A stretch of 64,000 bases of DNA, from positions 62,001 through 126,000 of the forward strand of contig NZ_RJAC01000012.1 of NCBI RefSeq assembly GCF_003999975.1, in the 5' to 3' direction. The position numbers and the translations under genes are program-made. The notes beneath the pieces are model-generated. The model did no database searches, was not told the DNA's origin, and saw nothing but the letters and a program-made list of their open reading frames with translations. This DNA is from Actinoplanes solisilvae. GTDB lineage: Bacteria > Actinomycetota > Actinomycetes > Mycobacteriales > Micromonosporaceae. Of this stretch, positions 1 to 8,918 are shown one piece after another (positions within the stretch are counted from its first letter, which is position 1; each line of letters opens with the position of its first letter).

Positions 1-161
1 AGCCCGGCGATCGGGAGATCCTCATCCTGATCGCGGTCGAGGGGCTCAGTCCGGCCGAGGCCGCCGTCGTGCTCGGCTGCAGCGCGGTCTCGGTCCGCGT
101 GCGCCTGCACCGAGCGCGAGCCCGGTTCGCTCAGATGCTGTCCGCGACCGACCGGACGTGA
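1..161 (+). CDS. ECF RNA polymerase sigma factor, C-terminal fragment
   Basis: The gene enters from the left edge; only the last 52 codons are present, in the frame starting at base 3, ending in TGA. The visible part is a sigma-70 region 4 helix-turn-helix: a run containing EGLSPAEAAVVLGCS followed by the recognition helix SVRVRLHRARARF. This region contacts the -35 element. It is followed by a gene for a single-pass membrane protein, the usual arrangement of an ECF sigma factor and a partner that anchors or restrains it. Regions 2 and 3 are outside the window, so the ECF subgroup cannot be assigned. Confidence 0.8.
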   Translation, partial: PGDREILILIAVEGLSPAEAAVVLGCSAVSVRVRLHRARARFAQMLSATDRT

Positions 162-239
162 ACGGCCGATGTAACGCTCGGCTGGTGGCCGGACATGAAC
201 CGCTGCGAGAGTCACACGCCATTTCGAGGAGGCGGCGCC

Positions 240-1262
240 GTGCGTCGGGAAGAGAAGCAACGCGTTGACGAACTGGTGCGCCGGGCCGTTGAGCTGTCGC
301 CCGGAGACGTCGCCCGGCTGATCGACTCGGAAACGCGGCGTTCGGTGCTGGAAGGCGTTCGGCGATCTGCGGCGCAGGAGGCGCGAGGAATGGTGCGGGA
401 GAGCGGCGAACGGCCGGCCGGATTCGATGCCCGGCCTCCCGGGCCCAGCGACGACGACCGGGCGGCCAGGGCGGGAAGCCGGCACGTGATGCTTGACGAC
501 GGTGACCTACGGGGACCTGCCGCCGAGGTCGTGCGGCGGCCGGGCCGGGGACGGCTGGTGCTGGTCGCGGCTGGTGTCGTTGTGGTGGTGGCCGCCGGGG
601 TTCCGTGGGTCCTGACCGCGGGCGGCTCGGAGACAACCACTCCGGACGCCACCGCGGCGGTTGCCACGGCTTCCGCCGCCGGCTCGGCCCTCGACCGCTA
701 CACCGCCTCGGATCTGCGGTTCTACCAGCCGTTCCGGCCGGGCCAGGCTTCGCTGCTGGTCCCGCAGCCGGTCACTCTCGAGGCGGCCTTCGCCGAAGCC
801 ACCGTCACGGTGGTGGCCGAGGTCGCCGGTGTGCGGGCCGGTCGCAGCATCGGCGACCTGCAGCATGTGGAAGTGGAGCTGCGGGTGAAACAGGTGCTGC
901 GGGGTGCGCTGCGGCCCGAGCTGAACGGAGTGGTCCGGGTCGAGTTCCCCTCGGTTTGGCGGCCCGCGTCGATCGAGGCGACGGCCGCCTCCATGCGGGA
1001 GCGGCTGCCCGAGAACCCGGGCGTATGGCTGCTGCGCTGGCAGGGCGAGCCTCCGCCGACTCGAAAGCCGGGCGCCCGGCTTGACGACCCGACGGCCGAC
1101 AAGAGCCTGTACCGGCCGATCCATCCCAACATCGGCGTTTTCGTCCAGGGCGAGGGCAACGTCGTCGCCGCGACCGCTCAGGCCGGCCCGGCCCGGGATG
1201 CCCAGCGAGAGGGTGAACAACTGCGTCACCTGAGCGACCTGGTGGCGAAAGTCAAGTCCTGA
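240..1262 (+). CDS. single-pass membrane protein next to ECF sigma factor (possible anti-sigma partner)
   Basis: I chose the GTG start because GAGGAGG lies a few bases upstream; an in-frame ATG at 195 has no such site. The protein has a charged, Arg/Glu-rich N-terminal half, one transmembrane helix (LVLVAAGVVVVVAAGVPWVL) around residues 105-125, and an extracytoplasmic C-terminal domain of about 200 residues. I see no zinc-binding HxxxCxxC anti-sigma motif, so an anti-sigma role rests on position and topology only. It could instead be an unrelated membrane protein co-transcribed with the sigma gene. Its 3' end overlaps the convergent glcF-like gene by 37 bases. Confidence 0.6.
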   Translation: MRREEKQRVDELVRRAVELSPGDVARLIDSETRRSVLEGVRRSAAQEARGMVRESGERPAGFDARPPGPSDDDRAARAGSRHVMLDDGDLRGPAAEVVRRPGRGRLVLVAAGVVVVVAAGVPWVLTAGGSETTTPDATAAVATASAAGSALDRYTASDLRFYQPFRPGQASLLVPQPVTLEAAFAEATVTVVAEVAGVRAGRSIGDLQHVEVELRVKQVLRGALRPELNGVVRVEFPSVWRPASIEATAASMRERLPENPGVWLLRWQGEPPPTRKPGARLDDPTADKSLYRPIHPNIGVFVQGEGNVVAATAQAGPARDAQREGEQLRHLSDLVAKVKS

Positions 1263-2596
1263 AGCGCGACCCCCCGGATGGAGGCGTCGAGAACCTGCGC
1301 CGTGTGGGCGAGCCCGATCGTGCCGCCCTGACGGCGCAGGGACGCGGCGACCTGCATGAGGCAGCCCGGGTTGGAGGTCACCAGCAGCGAGGCGCCGGTG
1401 GCCAGCACGTTGGCCGCCTTACGATCGCCGAGTTCGGCGGCGGGCACGGGGTTGAGGATGTTCCAGATGCCGGCCGAGCCGCAGCACAGCTCGGGGTCGG
1501 CGATCTCGCGCAGGGTCAGGCCGGGAATGTCGCGCAGCAGCGAGCGGGGCTGCGCCCGCACGCCCTGAGCGTGCCCGAGATGGCAGGCGTCGTGATAGGC
1601 CACCGTGACCGGCAGCGGATGGCGCGGCGCGACCGGCCCCAGCTCGACCAGCAGCTCGGTCAGATCGCGTACCTTGGCCGCGAAGTGGCGCGCCCGAGCC
1701 GCGTAGACCGGGTCGTCGGCGAGCAGTTCGCCGTACTCCTTCAGCGACGACCCGCAGCCGGCCGCGTTGACCACGAAGTAGTCCATACCCGTGTTCTCGA
1801 ACGTGTCGATCATGCGCCGGGCGAACCGTTCGGCCTCCGCACGTCGTCCGTTGTGGACGCTCAGCGCCCCGCAACACCCCTGCCCGGCCGGGATCACCAC
1901 GTCGCACCCCTCCGCGGCGAGGATCCGTACGGTCGCGGAATTGACCTCGGGGAAGAAGGCGCCCTGAACGCAGCCCGTCAGCATCCCCACGACGGCCCGC
2001 CGCGTTCCCTTGGCGGCGACGCGGCGCGGTGGCGGCGGCACCTTGCGCAGACGGGGCGCCAGCGATTCGAGCGTGGCCAGCGTCGGCCCGAGCCGGGCGA
2101 GCAGTCCCGAACGCGCGATCAGCCCTTGCAGGCCCGAGCTCTGGTATGCCCGCAGCGGCCCCCGCAGCAACCGGAGCCGCCGGGGATAGGGGAAGAGCGC
2201 GAAGATCGCCGCACGCAGGGCCCGGTCGCGGGACGGCCGGGTGTGCCGTCGTTCGACCTGAGCGCGCGTGTCCTCGATCAGCCGGTCGTACTTGACCCCC
2301 GACGGGCACGCCGACACGCACGACATGCAGCCGAGGCAGCGGTCGAAGTGCTCGACCATCGAGTCGCTGAGCGGCTCCCCGTTCACGCCTTCGTTCATCA
2401 GGTAGATGCGTCCGCGCGGCGAGTCGGCCTCCGCACCCCACAAGACGTACGTCGGGCAGCTCGGCAGGCAGAATCCACAGTGCACACAGTCGGCGATCAG
2501 CGCGGCCGACGGCGGGTGTTGATCGTCAAACGCGGAGACAGCCGATCCGAGCACATCTCGAGGCGGCTCCCCGGTGCCCCACGTCGCGTCGATCAT
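1226..2596 (-). CDS. glcF: glycolate oxidase iron-sulfur subunit
   Basis: A 456-residue (Fe-S) oxidoreductase subunit. Two 4Fe-4S ferredoxin motifs lie near the N terminus: CVHCGFCLPSCP at residues 37-48 and CLGCMSCVSACP at 87-98. Two cysteine-rich CCG domains follow, with signatures GQGCCGAL and ELCCGSAG. In the glycolate oxidase complex this subunit passes electrons from the FAD subunits towards the quinone pool. The ATG overlaps the stop of the upstream glcE-like gene by one base (TGATG), so translation is probably coupled. It is the last gene of a three-gene minus-strand operon in the order D-E-F. Lactate or another 2-hydroxy acid is an alternative substrate. Confidence 0.88.
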   Translation of the reverse strand: MIDATWGTGEPPRDVLGSAVSAFDDQHPPSAALIADCVHCGFCLPSCPTYVLWGAEADSPRGRIYLMNEGVNGEPLSDSMVEHFDRCLGCMSCVSACPSGVKYDRLIEDTRAQVERRHTRPSRDRALRAAIFALFPYPRRLRLLRGPLRAYQSSGLQGLIARSGLLARLGPTLATLESLAPRLRKVPPPPRRVAAKGTRRAVVGMLTGCVQGAFFPEVNSATVRILAAEGCDVVIPAGQGCCGALSVHNGRRAEAERFARRMIDTFENTGMDYFVVNAAGCGSSLKEYGELLADDPVYAARARHFAAKVRDLTELLVELGPVAPRHPLPVTVAYHDACHLGHAQGVRAQPRSLLRDIPGLTLREIADPELCCGSAGIWNILNPVPAAELGDRKAANVLATGASLLVTSNPGCLMQVAASLRRQGGTIGLAHTAQVLDASIRGVALQDLTFATRSLR

Positions 2597-3714
2597 CAGA
2601 TGCCTCCCACGAATCGCCCCGGTGCAAAACGGTGTTCCGGATCGAACCGGTCCTTGATCTGGCGCATCAAAGCGAGCCCCGGCACCGGCCCCCACATGTC
2701 CAAAATGTCGCGGATGCTGGAAGGCGCCGTCAGCACGACCGCGTGCCCGCCACTGCGTACGCAATGAGCCCGCAACCGCTCCACCTCGGTGATGTCCCGA
2801 GCCGCCGCATAGAGCACCCCCGTCGCCGCCGACCCCCGCACCGCCGACCCCGACGAGATCAACGCCGGCACCTTCGACAACGGCACCGACAGCTTCATCC
2901 CGATCTCGTCCCCGGCCCACGGATAACGCGCCCACCAGCGCGGCGCCTTCTCGCTGACCTCGCCGGCCAGCAGTTTCCCGACCAGAGCCGACCTTTCCCG
3001 TACGCCCTCAGGCGTGCCCTCGAGCAGCACGGCCAGCTCACCCGTCGCCGTGTCGACCTCGATCGCCGTCGGCGCCACCCGGGCGGCCAGGATCGCGGGC
3101 ACCGCCTGCACGGGAGCGGTCGACCTCACGTACGCGGAAGCCCCGGGCCGCGGATGCAGCCGGAACACGCACTCGGTGATCAGCCCCAGAGTCCCGTACG
3201 AACCGGTGTAGATCTTCCCGAGGTCGTAGCCCGCCACGTTCTTGACGACCTTGCCCCCGGACTTCGCGACTTTGCCGTCGGGCCGCACCACGGTGATGCC
3301 GATCAGCAGGTCGCGCGCCGTCCCGTAATGCAGCCGCCGCGGCCCGCTCGCCCCGGTCGCCACCGTCCCCCCGACCGTGGCCCCGGCGGGCGCGTCGATC
3401 GCCAGTTGTTGATCACCCAGCTTGAGATCGCCCAGAGAGGTCCCCGCCTTGAGCACCGTGATCAGATCGCCGGCCGCGTGCTCGACCATCCCCGCCAGCC
3501 GCCGCGTGTCGATGATCAGGTCAAGGGCCCGGGGCTGCACTCCCCAGTGGATCTTCGTTCCGCCGCCGCGGACCACCACGGCCAGCCCTTTGCTCGCCGC
3601 GACCACCGCGGCCGCCTCCTCGGTCGACGCCGGCGAGGCGACCAGCCGGGCCGGCACCCCACCCACGTGATCGTCGTCGCCCGCGGGCCGGGTCAGCTCG
3701 TCGAGCGCGCCCAT
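2596..3714 (-). CDS. glcE: glycolate oxidase FAD-binding subunit, GlcE-like
   Basis: A 372-residue FAD-linked oxidase of the PCMH type. The FAD-binding region is at the N-terminal side (VVRGGGTKIHWG near residue 50, followed by GATVGGTVATGASGPRR), and the protein ends in a short C-terminal FAD-oxidase segment (IKDRFDPEHRFAPGRF). It is shorter than GlcD and lacks the full GlcD C-terminal domain, as is normal for GlcE. The start overlaps the stop of the glcD-like gene by one base and its stop overlaps the glcF start by one base, so the three subunits are likely made in a coupled way. Confidence 0.85.
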   Translation of the reverse strand: MGALDELTRPAGDDDHVGGVPARLVASPASTEEAAAVVAASKGLAVVVRGGGTKIHWGVQPRALDLIIDTRRLAGMVEHAAGDLITVLKAGTSLGDLKLGDQQLAIDAPAGATVGGTVATGASGPRRLHYGTARDLLIGITVVRPDGKVAKSGGKVVKNVAGYDLGKIYTGSYGTLGLITECVFRLHPRPGASAYVRSTAPVQAVPAILAARVAPTAIEVDTATGELAVLLEGTPEGVRERSALVGKLLAGEVSEKAPRWWARYPWAGDEIGMKLSVPLSKVPALISSGSAVRGSAATGVLYAAARDITEVERLRAHCVRSGGHAVVLTAPSSIRDILDMWGPVPGLALMRQIKDRFDPEHRFAPGRFVGGI

Positions 3715-5162
3715 CAGTAGACCTCCACCCCGGGAAACCGTTCCGCGATCTTGCCGCCGGGCCGCTCGCCGCAGAGCCGGGGCGTCGGGAAGACCTTGCC
3801 CGGGTTCGACAGCGACGCCGGGTCGAAAGCGCAGCGCACGAGCTGCATCGTGTCGAGATCGTCGTCGGTGAACATGCGCGGCATGTATTTCGCCTTGTCC
3901 ATGCCGACGCCGTGCTCCCCGGTGATCGAGCCGCCGTACTCGATGCACAGGTCGATGATCGCGCCCGACACCGTCTCGGCCCGCTCGGCCTCGCCGGGCA
4001 CCCGCGCGTCGAAGAGCACCAGCGGATGCAGGTTGCCGTCGCCCGCGTGGAAGACGTTGGCGACCCGTACGCCGTGGTCGGAAGCCACCTCGGTGATGCG
4101 TCGCAGCACCTCGGGCAGCGCGGTGCGGGGGATCACGCCGTCCTGCACGATGTAATCGGGGCTGATGCGGCCCACGGCGGCGAAGGCCGACTTGCGGCCC
4201 TTCCAGAACAGTGCCCGCTCGGCGTCGTCGGCCGCGATGCGGATCTCGAAGGCGCCGGAGTCTCGGCAGAGTGCGGTGACCTGATCGAACTGGGCCTCGA
4301 CCTCGGCCGTCGGCCCGTCGAGCTCGACGATCAGCACGGCGGCCGCGCCGGGCGGATAATCGCAGGCGACCGCGGCCTCGGCGGCCTCGATGGCGAGCGC
4401 GTCCATCATCTCGATCGCGGCCGGCACGACCCCCGCCGCGATGATCGCCGACGTGGCCGCGCCGGCCTGGTCGATGCTCGGGAAGGCGGCCAGCAGCGTG
4501 CGCACCGACTCGGGCAGCCGGGTCAGGCGAACGGTCACCTCGGTGGCGATGCCGAGCGTGCCCTCCGACCCGACGAACGCGCCGATCAGGTCGTACCCCG
4601 GCGGGTCGAGCGCCCGCCCGCCGAGCCGCACGAGATCGCCGGACGGCGTGACGATCTGCAGACCGGTGACGTGGTTGGTGGTGAAGCCGTACTTGAGGCA
4701 GTGGGCGCCGCCCGAGTTCTCGGCCACGTTGCCGCCGATCGAGCAGATCTGCTGGCTGGACGGGTCGGGCGCGTAGTAGTAGCCGTACGGTGTGGCGGCC
4801 TTGGTCACCTGCAGGTTGATGACGCCGGGCTCCACCACGGCCCGCTCGTCGGCCGCCGCGATCTCGACGATGCGCCGCATCTGGGCCGTCACGATCAGCA
4901 CGCCCTCGGCGTGGGGGAGCGCGCCACCGGACAGGCCCGTGCCGGAGCCGCGGGCCACAAACGGAACCCCGGCCTCGGAGCATGCCCGGACGACAGTGGC
5001 GACCTGGGTGGCGGTGTGCGGCAGCACGACCAGGGCCGGGATGACCTTGTAGTGGGCGAGGCCGTCACACTCGTACGTCCGCAGCTCCTGCCGGTCGGTG
5101 ACGACCTGCTCGGCGCCGAGCTCGGCCCGCAGCCGCTGGGCAAGCGCATCGATGTCTGCCAT
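3714..5162 (-). CDS. glcD: glycolate oxidase FAD subunit, GlcD-like
   Basis: A 482-residue flavoprotein, the expected length for GlcD. It has the FAD_binding_4 domain with the signature ARGSGTGLSGGA around residue 70, an SSQQICSIGGNVAENSGG stretch that lines the flavin site, and a C-terminal FAD-oxidase domain containing NVFHAGDGNLHP and SITGEHGVGMDK. It oxidises a 2-hydroxy acid, most likely glycolate to glyoxylate. It is the first gene of the glcDEF operon; about 140 bases separate it from the divergent lipoprotein gene and should hold its promoter. D-lactate dehydrogenase of the same family is the main alternative. Confidence 0.88.
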   Translation of the reverse strand: MADIDALAQRLRAELGAEQVVTDRQELRTYECDGLAHYKVIPALVVLPHTATQVATVVRACSEAGVPFVARGSGTGLSGGALPHAEGVLIVTAQMRRIVEIAAADERAVVEPGVINLQVTKAATPYGYYYAPDPSSQQICSIGGNVAENSGGAHCLKYGFTTNHVTGLQIVTPSGDLVRLGGRALDPPGYDLIGAFVGSEGTLGIATEVTVRLTRLPESVRTLLAAFPSIDQAGAATSAIIAAGVVPAAIEMMDALAIEAAEAAVACDYPPGAAAVLIVELDGPTAEVEAQFDQVTALCRDSGAFEIRIAADDAERALFWKGRKSAFAAVGRISPDYIVQDGVIPRTALPEVLRRITEVASDHGVRVANVFHAGDGNLHPLVLFDARVPGEAERAETVSGAIIDLCIEYGGSITGEHGVGMDKAKYMPRMFTDDDLDTMQLVRCAFDPASLSNPGKVFPTPRLCGERPGGKIAERFPGVEVY

Positions 5163-5302
5163 GCCGGCCTCCTCGCCTGTCCCGCTCGCGCCAACCTATC
5201 CCGTCGCGGACATTTCGTCACTCAGAGTCGGATCCCGTGCCGTCTCGGTAGCGGTTCCGGCACCGCGCTCGGCCGCGCGGAGCGGTCTGGAAGGATGTCC
5301 CG

Positions 5303-5998
5303 ATGTTCGTGACCGGAAGAGTCGCCCGCATGACCGTGACCGGGGTGTGTGCCCTGCTCGTGGCGGCCGGATGCTCGTCGGACGACGAGCCCTCGCCCGA
5401 GCCGGCCGGGCTCATCGCCGCCACCACCATGCGCGGCGCGCTGCTGCAGGCCGCCGAGATCGGGCCCACCTGGACGCCACCCGCCCAGCCCGGCGACCCG
5501 AACAAGCTGGTCAGCCTCTGCGGCGGCGCCGCGACCACGCCGAGCGTGCCACCCGGCGGCGAGGTCGTCGCCTCGTCCTTCGTGGACGAGGGGACCAAGG
5601 GCGCACAGACGCTCGACCAGACCGCGCTCGTCTACGGCGACGTCACCCTGGCCGGCGCGGCCCAGACCGCGCTGCGGGCGGTCGCCGACGGGTGCAAGCC
5701 GGACATCTCGATGCCGGCCACCGTCAACGACGAGAAGTCCGAGCCGGCCTACACCGAGACCACCGAGATCAAGACTTTGGACGAGGCCGGATGGAAGGGC
5801 TTCGTCGTCATCCGCCACAAGCAGTACGAAAAGGCGCACCCCGGTTCGGCCGACACCGCCGTCGCCGTCCTGAACAGCCGGAATGTCGTGCTTGTGGACC
5901 AGTACGCGCTTTACCGCATCGGTAACACGAGCCCGGCCACGAGCTTTGACGCCGACTGGCAGAAGCTTGTCGGGTCTGTCGTCAAGCGCGTCGGATAG
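5303..5998 (+). CDS. secreted lipoprotein of unknown function
   Basis: A 231-residue predicted lipoprotein. A short basic N terminus is followed by a hydrophobic stretch and a lipobox VAAGC with the lipidated cysteine at residue 24, then an acidic/Ser/Pro linker (SSDDEPSPEPAG). The mature domain of about 190 residues is reminiscent of the extracytoplasmic PknH-like sensor domains found in many actinobacterial lipoproteins, but I cannot confirm this. GGAAGGA precedes the ATG. An internal ATG at 5330 would also leave a workable signal peptide. It stands alone between divergent glcD and convergent P450 genes. Confidence 0.7.
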   Translation: MFVTGRVARMTVTGVCALLVAAGCSSDDEPSPEPAGLIAATTMRGALLQAAEIGPTWTPPAQPGDPNKLVSLCGGAATTPSVPPGGEVVASSFVDEGTKGAQTLDQTALVYGDVTLAGAAQTALRAVADGCKPDISMPATVNDEKSEPAYTETTEIKTLDEAGWKGFVVIRHKQYEKAHPGSADTAVAVLNSRNVVLVDQYALYRIGNTSPATSFDADWQKLVGSVVKRVG

Positions 5999-6105
5999 CC
6001 CGGCGGGATAGACACGACGGCCGGTAGTCGTCTAATGTTCCGAGTGCGCCGTTGCGAGTTCTTCCCCCGTGGAATTCGCAGCGGCGTCTTTATGTTTGTC
6101 AGGCA

Positions 6106-7344
6106 TCACGGCTCCCAGGTGATCCACAGGTGATCGAACCCTCGGATCGTCAGACTGTTGCGCCGCTGAGCTCCGTCCGTGAGCCGCATCCCCGGCATCC
6201 GTTCGAAGAGCCGCGGGAAGGCGATCTGCGCCTCCAGACGCGCCATCGGAGCGCCCAGGCAATAGTGCATCCCACCGCCGAACGACAGTGACGCGTTGTC
6301 GCCGCGCCGCAGGTCGAGCCGGTCGGGATCGGTGAAACGACGCGGATCACGGTTCGCCGCCCCGGTGTAGGCGACGATGCGCTGACCCGGTTCGAGCCGC
6401 ACCCCGGCCGCGGTCGTCGGCTCCAGGACCGTACGGTCGATGTTCTGCACCGGCGAGTCGAAACGCAGCAGTTCCTCGACCGCGGCGGCGGGGTCGGCGT
6501 GCAGATCGGGCAACTGCGAAGGATGTTCGAGCAAAGCTGCGAGGCCGTTCGAGAGCAGGTTCGTGGTGGTCTCGAAGCCGGCCGCGAACAGCAGCCCGGC
6601 CATGGTCAGAAGCTCGTCCTCGGTGAGCCGGTCGCCCGCCTCCTCGTGGCCGACCAGCGCGCTCATCAGGTCTTCCCGCGGCCGCCGGCGCCGCTCGGCC
6701 GCGAGCCCGGCCAGATAGTCGCGCACCGCCCGCGCCGCGGGGTCGGCCTTGAGCAGCACCTCGGGCGTGATCTCGTCGAGGACCGCCGACCAGTCCTGCA
6801 CCAGGTGCTGGAACTGGGCGCGGTCGGCGTGCGGGATGCCGAGCAGCTCTCCGATCACGTTCAACGGCAGCGGGAACGCGAACGCCGGCACGAAATCGGC
6901 CGGGCCCTCGGACGCGCGCGCGGCCAGGTCGTCGATCAGATCGTCGATCATCCGCGTCGTCGCGGGCCGCAGGTCGCGCACCCGGCGAGCGGTGAAACTC
7001 GACGCGACCAGCCGCCGCAGCCGGGTGTGGTCGGGCGGGTTGATGCCGAGCAGGCTGGTGAAATAGCCGTAGAGGGCGGGGTGCTCGGCCCAGTCGGCCA
7101 GGCCGGCGTGCGGCAGCAGGTCGACCGGCATCTTGCCGAGGTGATGATCGCGCGAGACGGCCGTGCAGTCGGCGAACCGGGTGACGATCAGGGTGCCGTC
7201 GTCCTCGCGCAACAGAGGACCCATCTCACGCAGCCGGGTGTAGTGACCGTAGGGGTCCTCGCGCCCGGCCATGGTGGTGAGCTCTTCCAACAGGGTCGTA
7301 ACCTCGCGACCTTCCACAATGCTCGCCACGACTTGACCATACAA
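6106..7344 (-). CDS. cytochrome P450
   Basis: A bacterial class I cytochrome P450 of about 412 residues. It has the I-helix oxygen-activation motif AGFETTTN, the K-helix ExxR in EELLRFDSP, and the haem-ligand loop FGGGMHYCLGAPMARLE with the proximal cysteine near residue 350. It would need a ferredoxin and reductase, and none is encoded nearby. The substrate cannot be predicted. The start is uncertain: the ATG used here has no clear ribosome site; a GTG at 7317, or an ATG at 7272 preceded by GGAAGAG, could be used. The sequence around LLEELTTMAGREDPYGHY resembles normal P450 N termini, so a start at or above 7317 is more likely. Confidence 0.9.
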   Translation of the reverse strand: MYGQVVASIVEGREVTTLLEELTTMAGREDPYGHYTRLREMGPLLREDDGTLIVTRFADCTAVSRDHHLGKMPVDLLPHAGLADWAEHPALYGYFTSLLGINPPDHTRLRRLVASSFTARRVRDLRPATTRMIDDLIDDLAARASEGPADFVPAFAFPLPLNVIGELLGIPHADRAQFQHLVQDWSAVLDEITPEVLLKADPAARAVRDYLAGLAAERRRRPREDLMSALVGHEEAGDRLTEDELLTMAGLLFAAGFETTTNLLSNGLAALLEHPSQLPDLHADPAAAVEELLRFDSPVQNIDRTVLEPTTAAGVRLEPGQRIVAYTGAANRDPRRFTDPDRLDLRRGDNASLSFGGGMHYCLGAPMARLEAQIAFPRLFERMPGMRLTDGAQRRNSLTIRGFDHLWITWEP

Positions 7345-7498
7345 GCTGGGGCTTGAGCCGTGGAACGTCGTGTTCTAGGCTTCACCGGGTTCGTCAACCA
7401 CAGTTTATGACGCCTGCATCGGGGGATGTGCATGGATGCGAGCCTCGCGTCCCTGCTCATGGCGTCATCGGCTCCGAGGTGATCTCAGGGAGGCGTGG

Positions 7499-7909
7499 GT
7501 GGGCGCCTTCTCCATCGCGGGAAAACTGGACAGGTTGTTCAAACAACTGCGGCCGGAGCCCAGCTACATGGCCGTGGCCGAGGCTGTGCGCTCCGACCAG
7601 GGCGTCTCGATCTCCCACACCTACATCTGGCAGCTGCGCACCGGCCGCCGCGACAACCCGACGATTCAGCACCTGACCGCGCTCGCCATCTACTTCGGCG
7701 TGCCGGTCGCCTATTTCCTCGACGACGAGCACACCACCCGCATCGACTCGCAGCTCGACATGCTGCGCACCATCCGCGACGCGGGCGTCACCGAGCTCGC
7801 GTTGCGCGCGGCCGACGTCTCGCCACGCGGCCGCGACACGATCAGCGAGCTGATCCGGAAAGTGTGGGAGTCCGAGCGGGAGTCCCGAGAGCCCGGCTCA
7901 CCCGGCTGA
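7499..7909 (+). CDS. XRE-family helix-turn-helix regulator
   Basis: A 136-residue DNA-binding protein. The GTG start is preceded at the right distance by AGGGAGG. The N-terminal half is a five-helix XRE domain, seen as a VRSDQGVSISHTYIWQLRTG core and PTIQHLTALAIYFGVPVAYFL. The C-terminal half is helical and charged. It is encoded opposite a metalloprotease/membrane-protein pair whose last gene overlaps its 3' end by 68 bases. XRE regulators are often the targets of IrrE/ImmA proteases, so this is a plausible substrate of the neighbour. That link is inference from family behaviour. Confidence 0.8.
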   Translation: MGAFSIAGKLDRLFKQLRPEPSYMAVAEAVRSDQGVSISHTYIWQLRTGRRDNPTIQHLTALAIYFGVPVAYFLDDEHTTRIDSQLDMLRTIRDAGVTELALRAADVSPRGRDTISELIRKVWESERESREPGSPG

Positions 7910-8918
7910 GCCACGCGACCTCCTCGGCCATCGACGGCCCGACCTCGGCCCACACGCCCGGCTCGTCCAGCGGCGGCTGCCCGTCGGCGCGACGATGGAG
8001 CGCTTCCACGATGGCGGCCGCCTCCTCGGGCGGGGACGGGCCGTGCGGTGCCGTGAACGGCCGCAGCGCCAGCATGCCGTCGCGGATCTCGATCACCCGC
8101 CGGTAGAGCCGCAGGTGCACGTCGTCGACCCCGGCGAGCTCGATCACCGCCCGCCGCGGCGTGAACAGAATGACCTCGGGGAACGCGCTCTGCATGGCCT
8201 TCCACAGCGGTCGCAGCACGATCAAGGACCGATAGGCCGCGTACGCCGCCCGCGCGCGGCGGGTGGCCGGGACGAGCAGCCCGGCGACGGTCAGGATCAG
8301 GCCGCCGGTCTGCACCGACATGCCGATCGGTTCGACGACCGAGAAGGCGACCGACGCCCCGAGGTTGTTCGCGAGGATCAGCGACCCCTTCAGTGCCGCA
8401 TAGCAGGCGACCAGGGCGGTGCCGCACGACGTGACCCGCAGCCCGACCCGCGGCAGGCCGCCCGGCGCCTCGCGACTGATCCGCCAGAACAGCGCCGACG
8501 TCGTGACCAGCACCGTGCCCAGGTAGGCCTCCAGCACCACCCAGTACGCCACCACGCCCCAGCCCTGCTCACCGGCGAGCAGTTCGGCCTCGGTGTCGAT
8601 GCCGCCCGCGACCACGTCGAACGCGATCAGCGCGGCGAGCACCGACAGGAGCAGGGCGAGCTGCCGGGCCCGTACGCCGGTGTGGGTCACCAACGCGATG
8701 AAGCGCAGCAGGAAATAGGCCGAGGTGACGCCGAGCAGGTGAGGCAGGATCGGGGTCTCGATGTGGGCCGCCACCGGCGGGAACGACACGGTCTTGGCCA
8801 GCGCGATCGCGCACACGGCGGTCCACAACGCGCGCTGACGCCGGTCACGCCAGAGCGTCGGCAGCCGTACGATGGTCGCGCCCCACAGCAGCACCAGCAG
8901 CGCGACGGCGAGGATCAC
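7842..8918 (-). CDS. polytopic membrane protein, MAB_1171c-like
   Basis: A 358-residue protein starting at a GTG that overlaps the preceding metalloprotease stop by four bases (GTGA), so the two are translationally coupled. About seven hydrophobic segments fill the first 230 residues, beginning with VILAVALLVLLWGATIV. A soluble C-terminal domain of about 130 residues follows, carrying ELAGVDDVHLRLYRRVIEIRDGMLAL. This architecture matches an actinobacterial family often called MAB_1171c putative transporters, which travels with an XRE regulator and an ImmA/IrrE protease as here. No transport substrate is known to me. Confidence 0.68.
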   Translation of the reverse strand: MILAVALLVLLWGATIVRLPTLWRDRRQRALWTAVCAIALAKTVSFPPVAAHIETPILPHLLGVTSAYFLLRFIALVTHTGVRARQLALLLSVLAALIAFDVVAGGIDTEAELLAGEQGWGVVAYWVVLEAYLGTVLVTTSALFWRISREAPGGLPRVGLRVTSCGTALVACYAALKGSLILANNLGASVAFSVVEPIGMSVQTGGLILTVAGLLVPATRRARAAYAAYRSLIVLRPLWKAMQSAFPEVILFTPRRAVIELAGVDDVHLRLYRRVIEIRDGMLALRPFTAPHGPSPPEEAAAIVEALHRRADGQPPLDEPGVWAEVGPSMAEEVAWLSRVSRALGTPARTPTLSGSAR